NCBI GenBank assembly: GCA_001566295.1
Contig: KQ964248.1
Span: forward strand, 3,038,001-3,102,000
DNA length: 64,000 nt
Source of the DNA: Microdochium bolleyi
Lineage: Eukaryota > Ascomycota > Sordariomycetes > Xylariales > Microdochiaceae
Reading direction: 5' to 3'
The position numbers and the translations under genes were made by a program. Positions 21,737 to 32,276 of this stretch are shown here, piece by piece (within the stretch, counting starts at the first letter, position 1; each line of letters opens with the position of its first letter). Under the pieces are notes generated by a model. The model was not told the origin of the DNA. It did not search any database and saw nothing but the letters and a program-made list of their open reading frames with translations.

Positions 21737-23059
21737 TCAAGCAGACCCCGGAGCGTGGTACGGCACCCGCAGGACCCCCAGCGCATTGTCGCCACGGCGG
21801 AAAAGCCTCGCCGCCGACGCGGGCGCCGGGCAGAGCGCCGTGCCCGCCGCAGTGGTGCAGCAGTTTGTGCCCTCGGCGATGCAGGTCTCGCCGTTCGGGC
21901 AGTCCTGGCTCGTCTGGCAGTTGCGCGCGCCGCACATGCCGCCGTTCTGGTAGCACACGCCGTTGCCCGAGCGCGTGCGGTAGCAGTAGCAGGTTGTCTG
22001 GTCGGCGCTGCAGAAGTCGTCGGGGGCGCACCGGTTGGGCTGTCTGCACACGCCGGCGATGCAGGAGTCGTCGCCGGTGCACTAATGAGAAAAGATCAGA
22101 TTAGAGCGGGAGAACAAGGATGGGGTGAGGGAGGATGAAGAGTCACTTACAGAAACACCGCATCGGCCGCAGTTCTTCCGGTCATCAAGCGCGCCGGGGG
22201 CCCTGCAGCCGCCGTTGGCAGCGCAGTAGTTTGGCGTGGACGGCGCGCATGTCTCGGTCACGGTGGCGATAACCGTGGCCTGTGTGCTGGTCGTGACAGT
22301 CGTAGTCAAGGTCCTAGGGTCGGCCGTGGTGGTGCTCGTCGCGACTGAGCTGATGGTCGTCGTCGTCGTGATGGTGCTAGTCGCGGTGGCGGTCGTGGTT
22401 GCTGCTGGAGTGGTTGTGACCGAGACAGTAGCGGCCACCGTCGCCGTGACAGTTGCCGTGACCGAGGCGGTTCTAGTGACTGTGGACGTGGTCTTGACTA
22501 TCGACGGGGCCTGGATGCAGGCGCACGCAGTCTTGACGAAGGAGCTTGCCTTCTTGATGAGGCTGGAGAAAGCTGCCTCTGCTTTGGGGTTGTGGGTAGG
22601 GTAGGTCGTCCTCTTGGTGACGATGACGGGCCCGGTGTAATCGACCGTGGTGGTTACGGCCGTGACAGTGACTGTCTCGGTATTGGTCTGGGTGGCTGTA
22701 GTGGTGACTGTCGGGGTTGCTGTGACGAAGGTGGTGTCGACATTGTCGGTGCTGGCGACCGTGGTCACAGTCACGGTGGTGGTAGCCGTTGTCGTGGTGG
22801 CCGAGGCGGTGACTGGAGCGGTGACAGTTACTCCCTTCGTCGTCTCGGTCCTGGTGCTCACGGCCTTGGTCGTTGTCGTCGTCGTGATGACAGTTGAGGT
22901 CTTGGGCAGGACGGGGTACTTGGAGACGCAGTATGAAGTCGCCTGAGGGTGGCCGGCCACAGCCTGGGCCGCTGCTGCGTAAAGACCTCCCGGGCAAACG
23001 CACTTGCCGGCAGTGGCCGCGGCCAACGGGCCTAGGAGCAGAAGAAGCTTCGCGTACAT
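21737..23059 (-). CDS. Secreted Thr-rich, Cys-rich cell-wall-type protein
   Basis: Predicted secreted protein of 417 aa, exons 23059-22151 and 22081-21737 (69-nt intron, phase 0). Signal peptide MYAKLLLLLGPLAAATAG, then a small Cys-containing head (CVCPGG...SYC). A mucin-like region of about 220 aa is built of TTTTT, TVTV and TATAT strings and should be heavily O-mannosylated; it is interrupted by a short non-repetitive part with CAC. The C-terminus is Cys-dense, about 20 Cys from ETCAPSTPNYC onward, with the spacing CGRCGVSCTGDDSCIAGVC across the exon joint. That spacing resembles STIG1-like Cys modules. No GPI-anchor signal is obvious, since the end (VPYHAPGSA) is not hydrophobic. Likely an adhesin- or matrix-like wall component. 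Function inferred from composition only. A weak TATA-like element lies near 23138-23145. Confidence 0.82.
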
Positions 23060-24579
23060 CTTTTAATTTGTGTTCTTCGAAGGCTGCTGGTCTGTGTGTT
23101 GGACGGACGGGAGACTCGGGTTAGGAACCCCAGGGGCTAATATATGTCTCGACTCGGTCGTCTGTACTCCTTACCTGAACAACGGTCTCGACTTTAAACT
23201 CATGCAGCCTCCGCATCCATGCAGCCCTAGATTCAATAGTCTCTTTTGCCCTCATCACCCATGGGCGTGGAGAAGGATTTCCTTGGCTCAGCTGTCAAGA
23301 CGGTCTACAATTGAGTGGGCCAAAGGACGAATTGCAGGCCCAGGTCTTACTGGACTGCATGGCAAACATGGATCTCTTGCGTTACCCCTGCCTGCTCAGA
23401 TGCAGGTAAGCCAGGTCTATTTCCCAAGCCGGAAGTGGATCGATCTGGAATCCAGCCAGGGGGTGTTTGTCTGATGGACTCGGGCATCCGTCATCACCAG
23501 CGATGTCCAGTAGGCCTGGATGAGCTTTGTGGGAAATCTTGATGTTGGCACGGGCAGGATGGAGACAGTGGCGCGATGACCATTCGCCATTGGAAGCCAG
23601 CCACCGCCGGTTTAACGGGCCACGACGTTGGTCAATAGCGTTAGTCGTGGCAGACCCCGAATGGGTCGGGACAAGCGGCATGCCAAATTGCGTACATGGA
23701 TACTGCATCACTATCTGGGGTGTCAGCAGCTGAGGCTGGCTGAGCATGCCCAAAGGGGCCAGGTACAGCCCGGAGGCCCCGATCTGCCCAACTTTCACTG
23801 GAGCCTCGAGCTGCTTTTGTCAATCTCGACGCAGCCCTCTGTGTCCACCCCGGTCGATGACACGTTGATTCAGCTGTCCATGTCCATTGTCTATCAGTAG
23901 CCCCGGAAACCACGACTAGCCTACCGGCACTCCATGCTCAGGCGCAGACGCAAAGGCTCGCCACTCTGTGTGGTTCAGATTAAGATCACGCTACCTGCCG
24001 TTGTGGCTTGCGCCACGGCCCAAGGCGGCTCTCCAAGCTCCTTTTCGGATCTTTTCTCCAGTGGGAAGGCGTACTGACCCTGTGGACAATGTACCGCACC
24101 ACGTACGTGCACAATGCAAAATTGCATTCTGCTAACACAGCTCTGTCCATCAACGGGCCCTTGCCTCAGCTGGTGCATCATGTACCAGCGGTAGTGGGCA
24201 TCGATTCTGTTCAGCATTGGGCGGGTTCACTGCTACATCACAACTTGCTATGCTTTGAGTAATTTGTGCCGCGCCCAGGGGCAAACACCGACAATGAGTC
24301 TGGTCGGAAACTTCTCATATTCTCTAGGCTACAGAACAGGTCCGGCGCAAAGCGTCGAGTGATCGCCCCATGCCATCCGCTTTCCCATGACTTTCGCAGC
24401 CTTCTCTCTCAAAAGTGTGCTAGTGGTGCCTGCTCGACATGCTGACAACAACGCCATCTTCAGCAATACAAATTGTCCCGTTTCCGTCACCATCCCGAAT
24501 TTGCTTTGCCCCCCCCCCCCCTTCCTGTGTCTTTGAGCTACGCCGCCTGAGTCCCATGGCGAAGACCGCACGTTTGCCT
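23060..24579. other. Intergenic region
   Basis: About 1.5 kb with no recognisable gene. Near its right end is a 13-base C run (24509-24521). The left end is the promoter of the secreted-protein gene. Confidence 0.5.
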
Positions 24580-25041
24580 TCACGACGAGCCATGCTGCCC
24601 GGGACTGCGTCCGCTGACCCCCAACCGGAGGGCCGTGGGCTGCTCACACGCATCCTTGACCGCTTGCCTCGCAGCTTCAATCTTGGCATCGAGCCGGGCC
24701 AGGCAGGCATATGACGCGGCAAACATCGCGGCGACGGTCTCGGCCTCGGCGCTCTCGAGGGCGTGCAGGTCAACCTCGCCGGCGGACCCGGCGCGGTACG
24801 TGCCAGTGCGGATGGCGAGGCTGCCCTGGGTAGTGATGACCGGTTCGAGGGCGCGCCACTCGGCCGTCAACTTTGCGGGGGTGTCGGTCCCGCTGGGCAT
24901 CGGCATGATTGGCAGCGCAAGGTCGCGCGCGATGTTGGGAAACTGGAGCAGGAGGAGTTCCTTGGGCAGCTTGGCGGGTGCGAGCTCCGAGGGGCTTCCG
25001 ACGGCCATTGCAGTGGTTTGGTTTGTTTTGTCGGTCGACAC
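24580..25041 (-). CDS. Small hypothetical protein
   Basis: Open frame of 153 aa, or 142 aa from an internal Met at 25008 (MAVGSPSELAPAKLPKELLL). I do not recognise the family. It is soluble, without signal peptide or transmembrane helix. The second half is a probable amphipathic helix rich in Ala/Glu (HALESAEAETVAAMFAASYA, then RLDAKIEAARQAVKDA), which could form a coiled coil. Third-position G/C bias matches neighbouring real genes, and this is the main argument that it is coding. No intron is needed. It lies divergently from the HET gene at 26122. Confidence 0.5.
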   Translation of the reverse strand: MSTDKTNQTTAMAVGSPSELAPAKLPKELLLLQFPNIARDLALPIMPMPSGTDTPAKLTAEWRALEPVITTQGSLAIRTGTYRAGSAGEVDLHALESAEAETVAAMFAASYACLARLDAKIEAARQAVKDACEQPTALRLGVSGRSPGQHGSS

Positions 25042-26121
25042 GGGAATGCTGTTGTGTTGCTTTGTCCCCGTAAATGTGGTGATTTAGGTGTGAGAGACTA
25101 CACAGTCGGTGCTGTCGTTGGTGACGAAGGCGAGGACGGAGCAGAAGCAATTTTGTTGTCTGGAAATCTACCTCCGTTCAAGCCATGTTTCGTCGCTGTG
25201 CAGAACCAGATGCCTTGGTGCCTTGCCTGGACTGTTGCTGTGGTAATCTCCATGCGTGCATAATGGTAGGCTCGCCTCTGGACCATGATTCCCCGATATA
25301 CCCGATGAGACAGCGTTCTGACGAAGTACATCCACCAGTCACAGGGTAGTCACACAAAGTCGATGATATTGTTATGGTGACTGTAATGTTCGATTGCCAA
25401 CAAAGACGAGACAAGATGAGGTAAAAGTGTCTCGGTCGCTGGTCAGTCTCTGACTCCCACGGGCAAAATCTGAAAAACCAAGATCACTTGATTAGCAAAT
25501 TCCCAGGTTCCTGTATTAACAGAAAGACATACTGCCAGGAATTCGCTACGGCGCTATAAATTGTTTATTTTACTCTTTGAAAGCACTCAGGGCCGCCACA
25601 GAGCGAATTAGAGTCATGTCACGTTTTGCCCAGGTGGTAAAATGAGGGTCGCTTAATTTGCATAGTTCAGGCCAAAATCAAGCATCCATAGTACCCATTG
25701 GGACGAGAAACTCAAAAGTCAGAGCACTCTACAATACCGAAGCGCATGATACGGAGATTGTTGATTCCCTATCAGGTCGTTGCTTGTGGGTTTTGGCCAT
25801 GCACTACACGAATGATGTCCTCAAGTCTCGACAGGATTATCTATCCTCCGATGTGCCTTCCACCCCTCAAACCATCTGGCGACGCACAGGCGGGAGCTGT
25901 CCTGTCCTCCACCCTTGTTACCACTGCAGGACAACCAACCAACGAAAACGAGTACCTTGCGTCCAAAGCCTATCCGATGGATAATACATACCCTGGCGCG
26001 GGGTAACGGTTGGCAGCAGCGTTGGGACGAAACTCTTCACCCCGCAATCTCGCTCCCCACGAAGCCGACCAGCACCTCGTCGGGAACAGGACGAAGCCCG
26101 TCCAGCAAGCACGACTTGTCC
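25042..26121. other. Intergenic region
   Basis: AT-rich stretch with the promoters of the small ORF (-) and the HET gene (+). Nothing else seen. An open frame upstream of 26122 in the HET frame starts at 25915 but looks like leader. Confidence 0.5.
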
Positions 26122-28514
26122 ATGGCGCTTCTTGCACACGAAGACACAGATCACGGCCACAATGCAGTTGACGAAAGAGTCAACGTTCGAATGCCAGACT
26201 TGGACAAGTGGTACCGAGAGTATTGCGCTATCGATGCCAACAAACTGACACGCCGTGACGACGTGATCACGGCCGTCGACGGCGACGAAGTCGACGCTGG
26301 CAATGAGAAGATCCGACTCGAGAATCTGATGGCTACAATGCCATCCTTTGACAGGTTCTGCGACAGATGCCAGCATCTTATTGATCATTGGCCCGATTTC
26401 GTCAGCGGCGCGCAGGACTGGGCCATGGGGATGGCTTTCGACACCTTCCAGCTTGAAGCATCCGCCCGCAAAGGATGTCACTTTTGCTCACTGATCCTGT
26501 CTGTGTTAATAATCAAAGAGCAAATATTCGAAACCCTACGTAGAATCGAATACCGGCTAAGAACAGCAGGCGACAATGGGGTGATTACAATCACCATTGC
26601 CCAATATCATAAATCTCATGATGGTATTCAGGTGCTCTTGGTCAACTTCCCGGGCAAGATCACTTCCGCACATGATGCGCCCGATCCGCGATGTTGCGAC
26701 CTGGTTTGCCACTCCCGACCACCAACTGGTATGTCAAGACGGGAATGCTCAGATGTGCAAAGATTGGCTAATCTTCCCTCCAAACCCCAGAGCCCTTGTG
26801 GATGAAGGACCTCGACCAGCTGGATCTAGCTAAACACTGGCTGGCTGATTGCGTTTCGGGCCACGGATTGTGTGTGAGCCATACTGTATTCGACACCGCC
26901 AGCCGTCCCACAAGAGTGCTCTCAATATGCGACGATGCTGTGAAGCTCGTCTCGACAGAGTTCTTGATCCCGACACCCTCCTACGCAACACTGAGTTACT
27001 GCTGGGGCACTGAGCCATTCCTGAAACTGACGCCGGAGACTCTTGAATCTTTCATGCAAGGCATTGATTGGGATCAACTACCGAGGACCTTCCGCGACGC
27101 CATCACACTAGCGAGAAAACTAGGGATTGACCACATGTGGATCGATGCTCTTTGCATAATCCAGGACCAAGCTGACAACACCGACTGGCTGCATGAGTCG
27201 AACCTCATGGGCTCTATCTATGGCGGTAGCCGCCTGAACATTGCGGCCTCGACTGCGACCAGCGTCTTTGAGAGTCTTGACTCGAGACGCAGATTCTCAG
27301 ACGGAAGCAACGGCTTCTGTACACGCTTTACCGTCGTGGATGAATCAGGGGATCCGAGCTATACTGTCGTGCGGCAAGTCTTCAGCGACAGAATTCACAC
27401 CGAGTGCGCCAGCCAGGGCCACCTTGCCACCCGTGGCTGGACTTTGCAGGAAAGGCTGCTGGCTCCCCGAACGCTCATGATCGGCAGCAACGGCATGTTC
27501 TGGGACTGCCGAACTAAGGAGGCCTCCGAGTCCGTACCGGACGGCCTCGCGCCCCTACCAGGCAAGATGCTGCGGGCCGACACGGAAGCTTGGGACTGGA
27601 CCGAGATTATCAAACAATTCTCACGCACGGAGCTCACATTCGCAAGCGATCGTCTCCCGGCGCTCTCGGGTATCGCCAAGCGGCAGCAGAGAGTCACGGG
27701 CGATGAATATCTCGCAGGAATGTGGCGTGCGGAACTCGTAAGGCAGCTGCCGTGGCGCGTCAGACCAACCCGCCAGAAGCCGGCGTGGCGGGCACCGTCG
27801 TGGTCTTGGGCATCGGTCGATGGTCCTTTCAACCGCGGCCATTCCTACCGTTTTGCCACCAGTATCAGGGAAGGCAGGCCACACAGCTGGCTCCGGGAGC
27901 ACGTGAGGGTGAAAGAGGTGTCGACAACGTTGGCAGGTCCAGACACTTGCGGCGCCGTGACTGCGGGTCACATCTCCCTGGAGTTCTTCCAGCTCGCGCG
28001 CGGGAAACTTTTGTGCCCCTCATACGACAAACCGCTTTATCAAAGGGTCCTTTTCGAATCCAGTAACAAAAGGTTCCTAGTATCCATCGATTATGATATT
28101 GAGGCCGCAACCGCCACCAACAGTATCGTGTACTTGCTTACCACGACCGTGGGAAGCGATGGAAATTACGTTGCGCCGCAGGAGTACATCGCAGGACCCG
28201 AAATTCCCGAAAACTCAGAAGAGGTGTCAGTAACGGCCATTGCTGCTGGGATCGTCCTGCAACGACACGACAAGGGGAAGGGGTCTTTCCGCAGAATCGG
28301 TAGCTTCGAATACCGGAGAGTCCCATTTGCAGGGAAATTATACCTACAAGGCACGCCTTTGCACTCCTTCTACATCTTTCAGATTGACGACTATGATGAC
28401 TTTGCGAACGTCATGTGGCGCGAGGGTAGGGCGACGGCCGAGGCCGTATGTGCGGAGGTACTCGGTCCAGACGAGACCAGTCCTCACACACGGTACCTGA
28501 TGACAATATACTGA
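26122..28514 (+). CDS. HET-domain protein, paralogue of the gene at 32277
   Basis: HET protein of about 776 aa, exons 26122-26728 and 26791-28514 (62-nt intron, phase 1). The N-terminal part has FCDRCQHL and GCHFCSLIL: C80-x2-C83-x35-C119-x2-C122, a possible zinc module. The HET domain follows with PSYATLSYCWG (about 265-275), LPRTFRDAI, HMWIDALCIIQDQADNTDW, NLMGSIYGGSRLNIAAS and RGWTLQERLLAPRT. KPAWRAPSWSWASVDGP further on is typical of the long HET class. No NACHT or repeats. It closely matches the protein at 32277 in every block, down to the intron position after the NFPGK region, so the two are duplicates. They flank a carboxypeptidase gene. Start choice: ATG at 26122 (CC-ATG-G context); the frame is open upstream to 25915 but without protein-like sequence. 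Confidence 0.9.
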
Positions 28515-29203
28515 ACGGAAACGGGACATGAAGCCTAGCCAGATGGCCCCCTTGCATGTGAGGGCGTCAGACGCGGCTTGATATCGGTCTTGGACTCGCC
28601 GCTCGCTAAATGTACCCTTATTGACACCCAACAGGGTGGTCCTGGCTCAGAAGACATCAAGATTAGTTGTATTTGCTGAATTTACCGTGACTTATGGAGG
28701 TTCCACAAAGTAAAATGTCGTTTCTGCTATTCGATCAGCCTGGTTAGAGGCGGTGGCTGAATGAATATACCCCGCTGCCCGCCGTATCACCCTTTGCTTC
28801 TGGCCTCCAGACAGTAGCACCGACTATGCAGTCGTCCGCGCTATGATTGAGTCAAATCCACATAATCTCGACACACTTGGAGAATGTTACAAAGTGGACT
28901 GACTCAGCTCAGCTGCAGCCGTTCTGGTTGCCTTCAGCGCCTCGAGAAAGATGCTGTTCATCAAAAGTGAAGAGATTGAAAAAGAGTTCACAACGAAGGC
29001 GGTCACAGCTGGGTATTGGAAATGAGGAGCGACCTTCACGCAAAGGTCATGATTCTTGATAGGAGAAACGCAGGTTGATGTATGTACACACTCTAGCCCT
29101 CGAAATATGTTCAAATACGTTGTTCATAAGCTTGTAATAGACTCATGAGCCACATATATATGTACTTAGAGCCCCTCCCCATGCTTCACTCGACACGGAG
29201 TCT
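28515..29203. other. Intergenic region between convergent genes
   Basis: Shared 3' region of the HET gene and the carboxypeptidase gene, AT-rich. No gene or repeat seen. Confidence 0.5.
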
Positions 29204-30598
29204 TTACCGCATGTTCAGCAGCAGGTACCGGAACCCGGCGTACGCCTCCTGGCCGCTGGGCACGATCTGCGCGGCAGGCAGGACGAAGCCGTAGCGGCCC
29301 GTGTCGCGCAGCTCCGAGGTGAAGGTGTACTCGGAGCCGATGACGTCGTTGACGTAGTCGACGCTGCTGCCCGTGGCCTTGTAGATGGTGCTGCAGATGG
29401 GGCCGTACTTGTAGTCGAAGCCGGACTGCGCCTTGATGGCGGCAACGGCGCCCTTGGCGAGCGACTGCAGCTCCGTGTTCTTGGGCGCGACGGCGGAACA
29501 GGAGTAGCCGTAGGCTTGTTATAGCTTTGGTGTTAGTATGATCTAGCAGTGGTGGTTGGAAATGGAACGGGAAAGAAATAGAGGGCAACTCACGAGTCAT
29601 GAAGAGCTGGGAGTACGCGTGGTAGTCGATGAAGAGCTTAAGACCCTGCTTCTTCTTGATGCCCGCCATCCACGACGACAGCGCCTTGAACTCGGGGGTG
29701 TCGCCGGCCGAGGTGCCCTTGAAGTCGTCGGCGCAGGGGTCCGTCGAGGCGCCGCCGGTGGCGGACCACTGGAAGTTCCAGTTGCGGTTGATGTCGTGGC
29801 CGAGGCACGACGAGCCCGAGGTGGTCTGGCGGTTTTTGCGCCACATGCGGTCGGTGGTCTGTGTGTAGATGAAGCCGTCCGGGTTGACGACAGGGAAGAA
29901 GTAGAAGTCGTACTTGTCGACAAAGGCCTTGATCTCGCTGTTGGAGGCGTAGTTGGTGAGCAGGTTGTAGGCAAAGTACTCGACGACCATGGTGCCGATC
30001 CACTCGCGGGCGTGCACGGTGCCGTGGATGACAATGGCGGGCTTGACGCCCTTGCCGGCGCTGCCAAAGAGGTGGATGCCCGTGATGGCGTTGCCCTGGA
30101 GCGAGCTGCCCGAGGTGACGATCTCGGACTGCGAGGGGTACTGCTGCTGAAGACCCCGGAGGAAGCCGAGATGGTCGGCGTAGGCGTGGTACGAGTTGAA
30201 CCACGTCGAATTGACGGCAGCGGCTGTTGTGACTGTCAGTTGACTGGTCTTGTGAGAAGCAGGGTGCAGTTCTTACCAGAGAAGTCTGGAAACTCGGACT
30301 CCGCGGCGATGGACCGGCCGAGATCCTCGTGCAGGACGGACATCTCCATGCCCTGGGTCTCCTTGTTGAAGGCGCCCAGCTTCTCGGGGGCAACGACAAT
30401 GTCGGCGAAGTGGCCAGCCTTGGGTGCACCCTTCCAGGTGGACAGCCCGAGCTTCTGCACGATGCCGGTCACCTTGGAGGCATCCATGCCGACGGGCACG
30501 CGGACGACCTTGAAGCCATCGTACGAAACCTTGCGCGGCTGGAGGGTGGCCGCCGAGGCAAGGCCCAGGAGACTGCAGGCGCCGAGGAGAAACTTCAT
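29204..30598 (-). CDS. Secreted metallocarboxypeptidase A (M14A)
   Basis: Secreted zinc carboxypeptidase that removes C-terminal residues from peptides, made as a proenzyme. Three exons, 30598-30277, 30223-29594 and 29514-29204, about 420 aa, the usual length of fungal MCPA. Signal peptide MKFLLGACSLLGLASA, then an activation propeptide of about 90 aa (VVRVPVGMDASKVTGIVQKL). Catalytic domain: zinc ligands His178 and Glu181 in HGTVHAREW, the third His in FIDYHAYSQLFM, substrate-binding Arg/Asn in HDINRNWNFQW, the PYGYSCSA block formed over the last intron, and the catalytic Glu in YTFTSELRDTGRYGF. Two Cys in the domain (GSSCLGHD and DPCADDF) are placed for the family disulfide. It sits between two HET paralogues; this may be chance or a hitch-hiking gene within a duplication. 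Confidence 0.94.
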
Positions 30599-30697
30599 GA
30601 TGATGGAGGTCGATCTAAGCTTTCTGCACAGCGAGTCTGCAGGCTTGGCGATGAGAAGGGGACCAAACCTTCTGGGCACCGGAGGCTGGGCCAGTGT

Positions 30698-30706
30698 CTT
30701 ATACAC
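30698..30706 (-). promoter_or_regulatory. TATA-like element of the carboxypeptidase gene
   Basis: Minus strand GTGTATAAG, about 100 nt upstream of the start at 30598. Spacing fits a core promoter. Confidence 0.45.
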
Positions 30707-32276
30707 ATGTTTTGACGGGTCCGGGCCCCCAGACAGGGACCACGGGCTGCCCGCGCTGGAATGTGGACGATGATCGGCACGGAGCCACAACGGACCACGT
30801 GCACAGGGAAGGTATGATTTGGCAGGCGTTTCGCAGGCAACACCTTCTGGATTCGTGCGGGATCCCCATTGGCACGCAGCCAGCGATTGCACGGGATTGA
30901 GTGGCGGCCCCTGATCGAACTCTGGCGAATCGTCCGACCTGCCGGATTTGTCCTGGCGCTGGATATGCGTGCGGGAACCAACTGCCGGCCCCCGCCCGCC
31001 CCTTCATTTGCTCCGTCTAGGCTGCTTGGAGAAGGCAGATCTGGTCGGGCGATCCGAGCCGGCCGCAGGCCTGGATGAGGCAGGACCTTTGCTGCGCACA
31101 CTCAGCTGAGGGCTACTTCGCTTCATTTTCTTCGCGCAAGGAGAGACCAATGGGGAAGTTCAACCCTTCGATAAACAGTCATGACCGGAGGTGTGATTGG
31201 TATTGGCTCACGGTGCAAACTCCATGCTTAAGGCTACTGGCGCTTCAGTACACCATGCAGCCGCGGACCGAACGGCCATGGCGTGACAGGACTCTGCACA
31301 AAGTGAAACCTTCCCTATCGGGCTGTACAAAAGCTTGTCTGCACTTCGCTCCAACTTTGATCCTTGCCCCCATCGCAGATCTACCTGTACTCGGGGGACC
31401 AAAGCTGACGGCGGCCGCATCACTCGCCAGGTCTAGCTGCACGACACATGTAGTTCGATCGCCACTTCTTGATGTCCGAGCATGGAGACTAGACTTGAAT
31501 CGCGCAAAACCGAGCTGGCCAACTGGAACCGTAGGTATGAATGTACTCAGGGCGTTGTTTTGGCGCATGATATTCTGGAGCTCTACTTGCTACCTGGTCC
31601 ACAGGAACTCTTTACATCCCGAGCCTATGATTACTCTTTTCAATAGCTCCATCATTCCACAAGGATTAATTTGAACCTCACGTTCAATTTCTCGTACGCA
31701 GAGATGCCATGCACTTATCCTCTTTTTATTACTCAAGCCTCTAAGAGACTTTTTCATCGTCATCTTCTGTTTCACCTCATCTCCTGTGAACCCCATTTGT
31801 ACGAAGAATATTGATGCAAGATTAGCTGGCATATACTTGAGGCCTTGAAGCTCGTGTGCCGCACGTCGAATCGTGACTAATCCTTAGCTAGACTCGCGCA
31901 AGCTTAAGGCTTCCGCCACCCTGCCTGAGCGCCGTAGCAAAGCAATGGCTCCTACTTGTCCATCTTCGCGACTCACCTAAAACAACAGCCCGTAACATTA
32001 TGTTTGGTCCTTTCTTGCGGAGAGATGGTGTGCTTTGATCGTGCCGAGGCAAAAGGACTGGTCCTAAATAGGTTGTAAATAGCAACTTGTGGCAGAGGAA
32101 TGGCATTCCACAACGTCAGCGTAGGGAGCTCTATGCAGGCGAGCCTGCGGCACGTGACAAACCCCGCAGAGTACAAGAGTACACTGTACATCCCCTCATC
32201 ATCCACAAACATCGTACACCAACCTACACGTGCCCTATTTTCCCAGCTGAAATCAGACCCTCGCTGGCGCCAACGC
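30707..32276. other. Divergent intergenic region
   Basis: About 1.6 kb between the carboxypeptidase (-) and the HET gene (+), containing both promoters. Open frames here (for example plus strand 31075-31674) have no family features and are probably chance. Confidence 0.5.

Noticed and set aside
29556..30773. 405-codon open frame on the plus strand
   Set aside because: Antisense to the carboxypeptidase, crossing its introns and promoter.
31075..31674. 199-codon open frame, plus strand
   Set aside because: Mixed composition without conserved motifs in a divergent promoter region; poor third-position bias.
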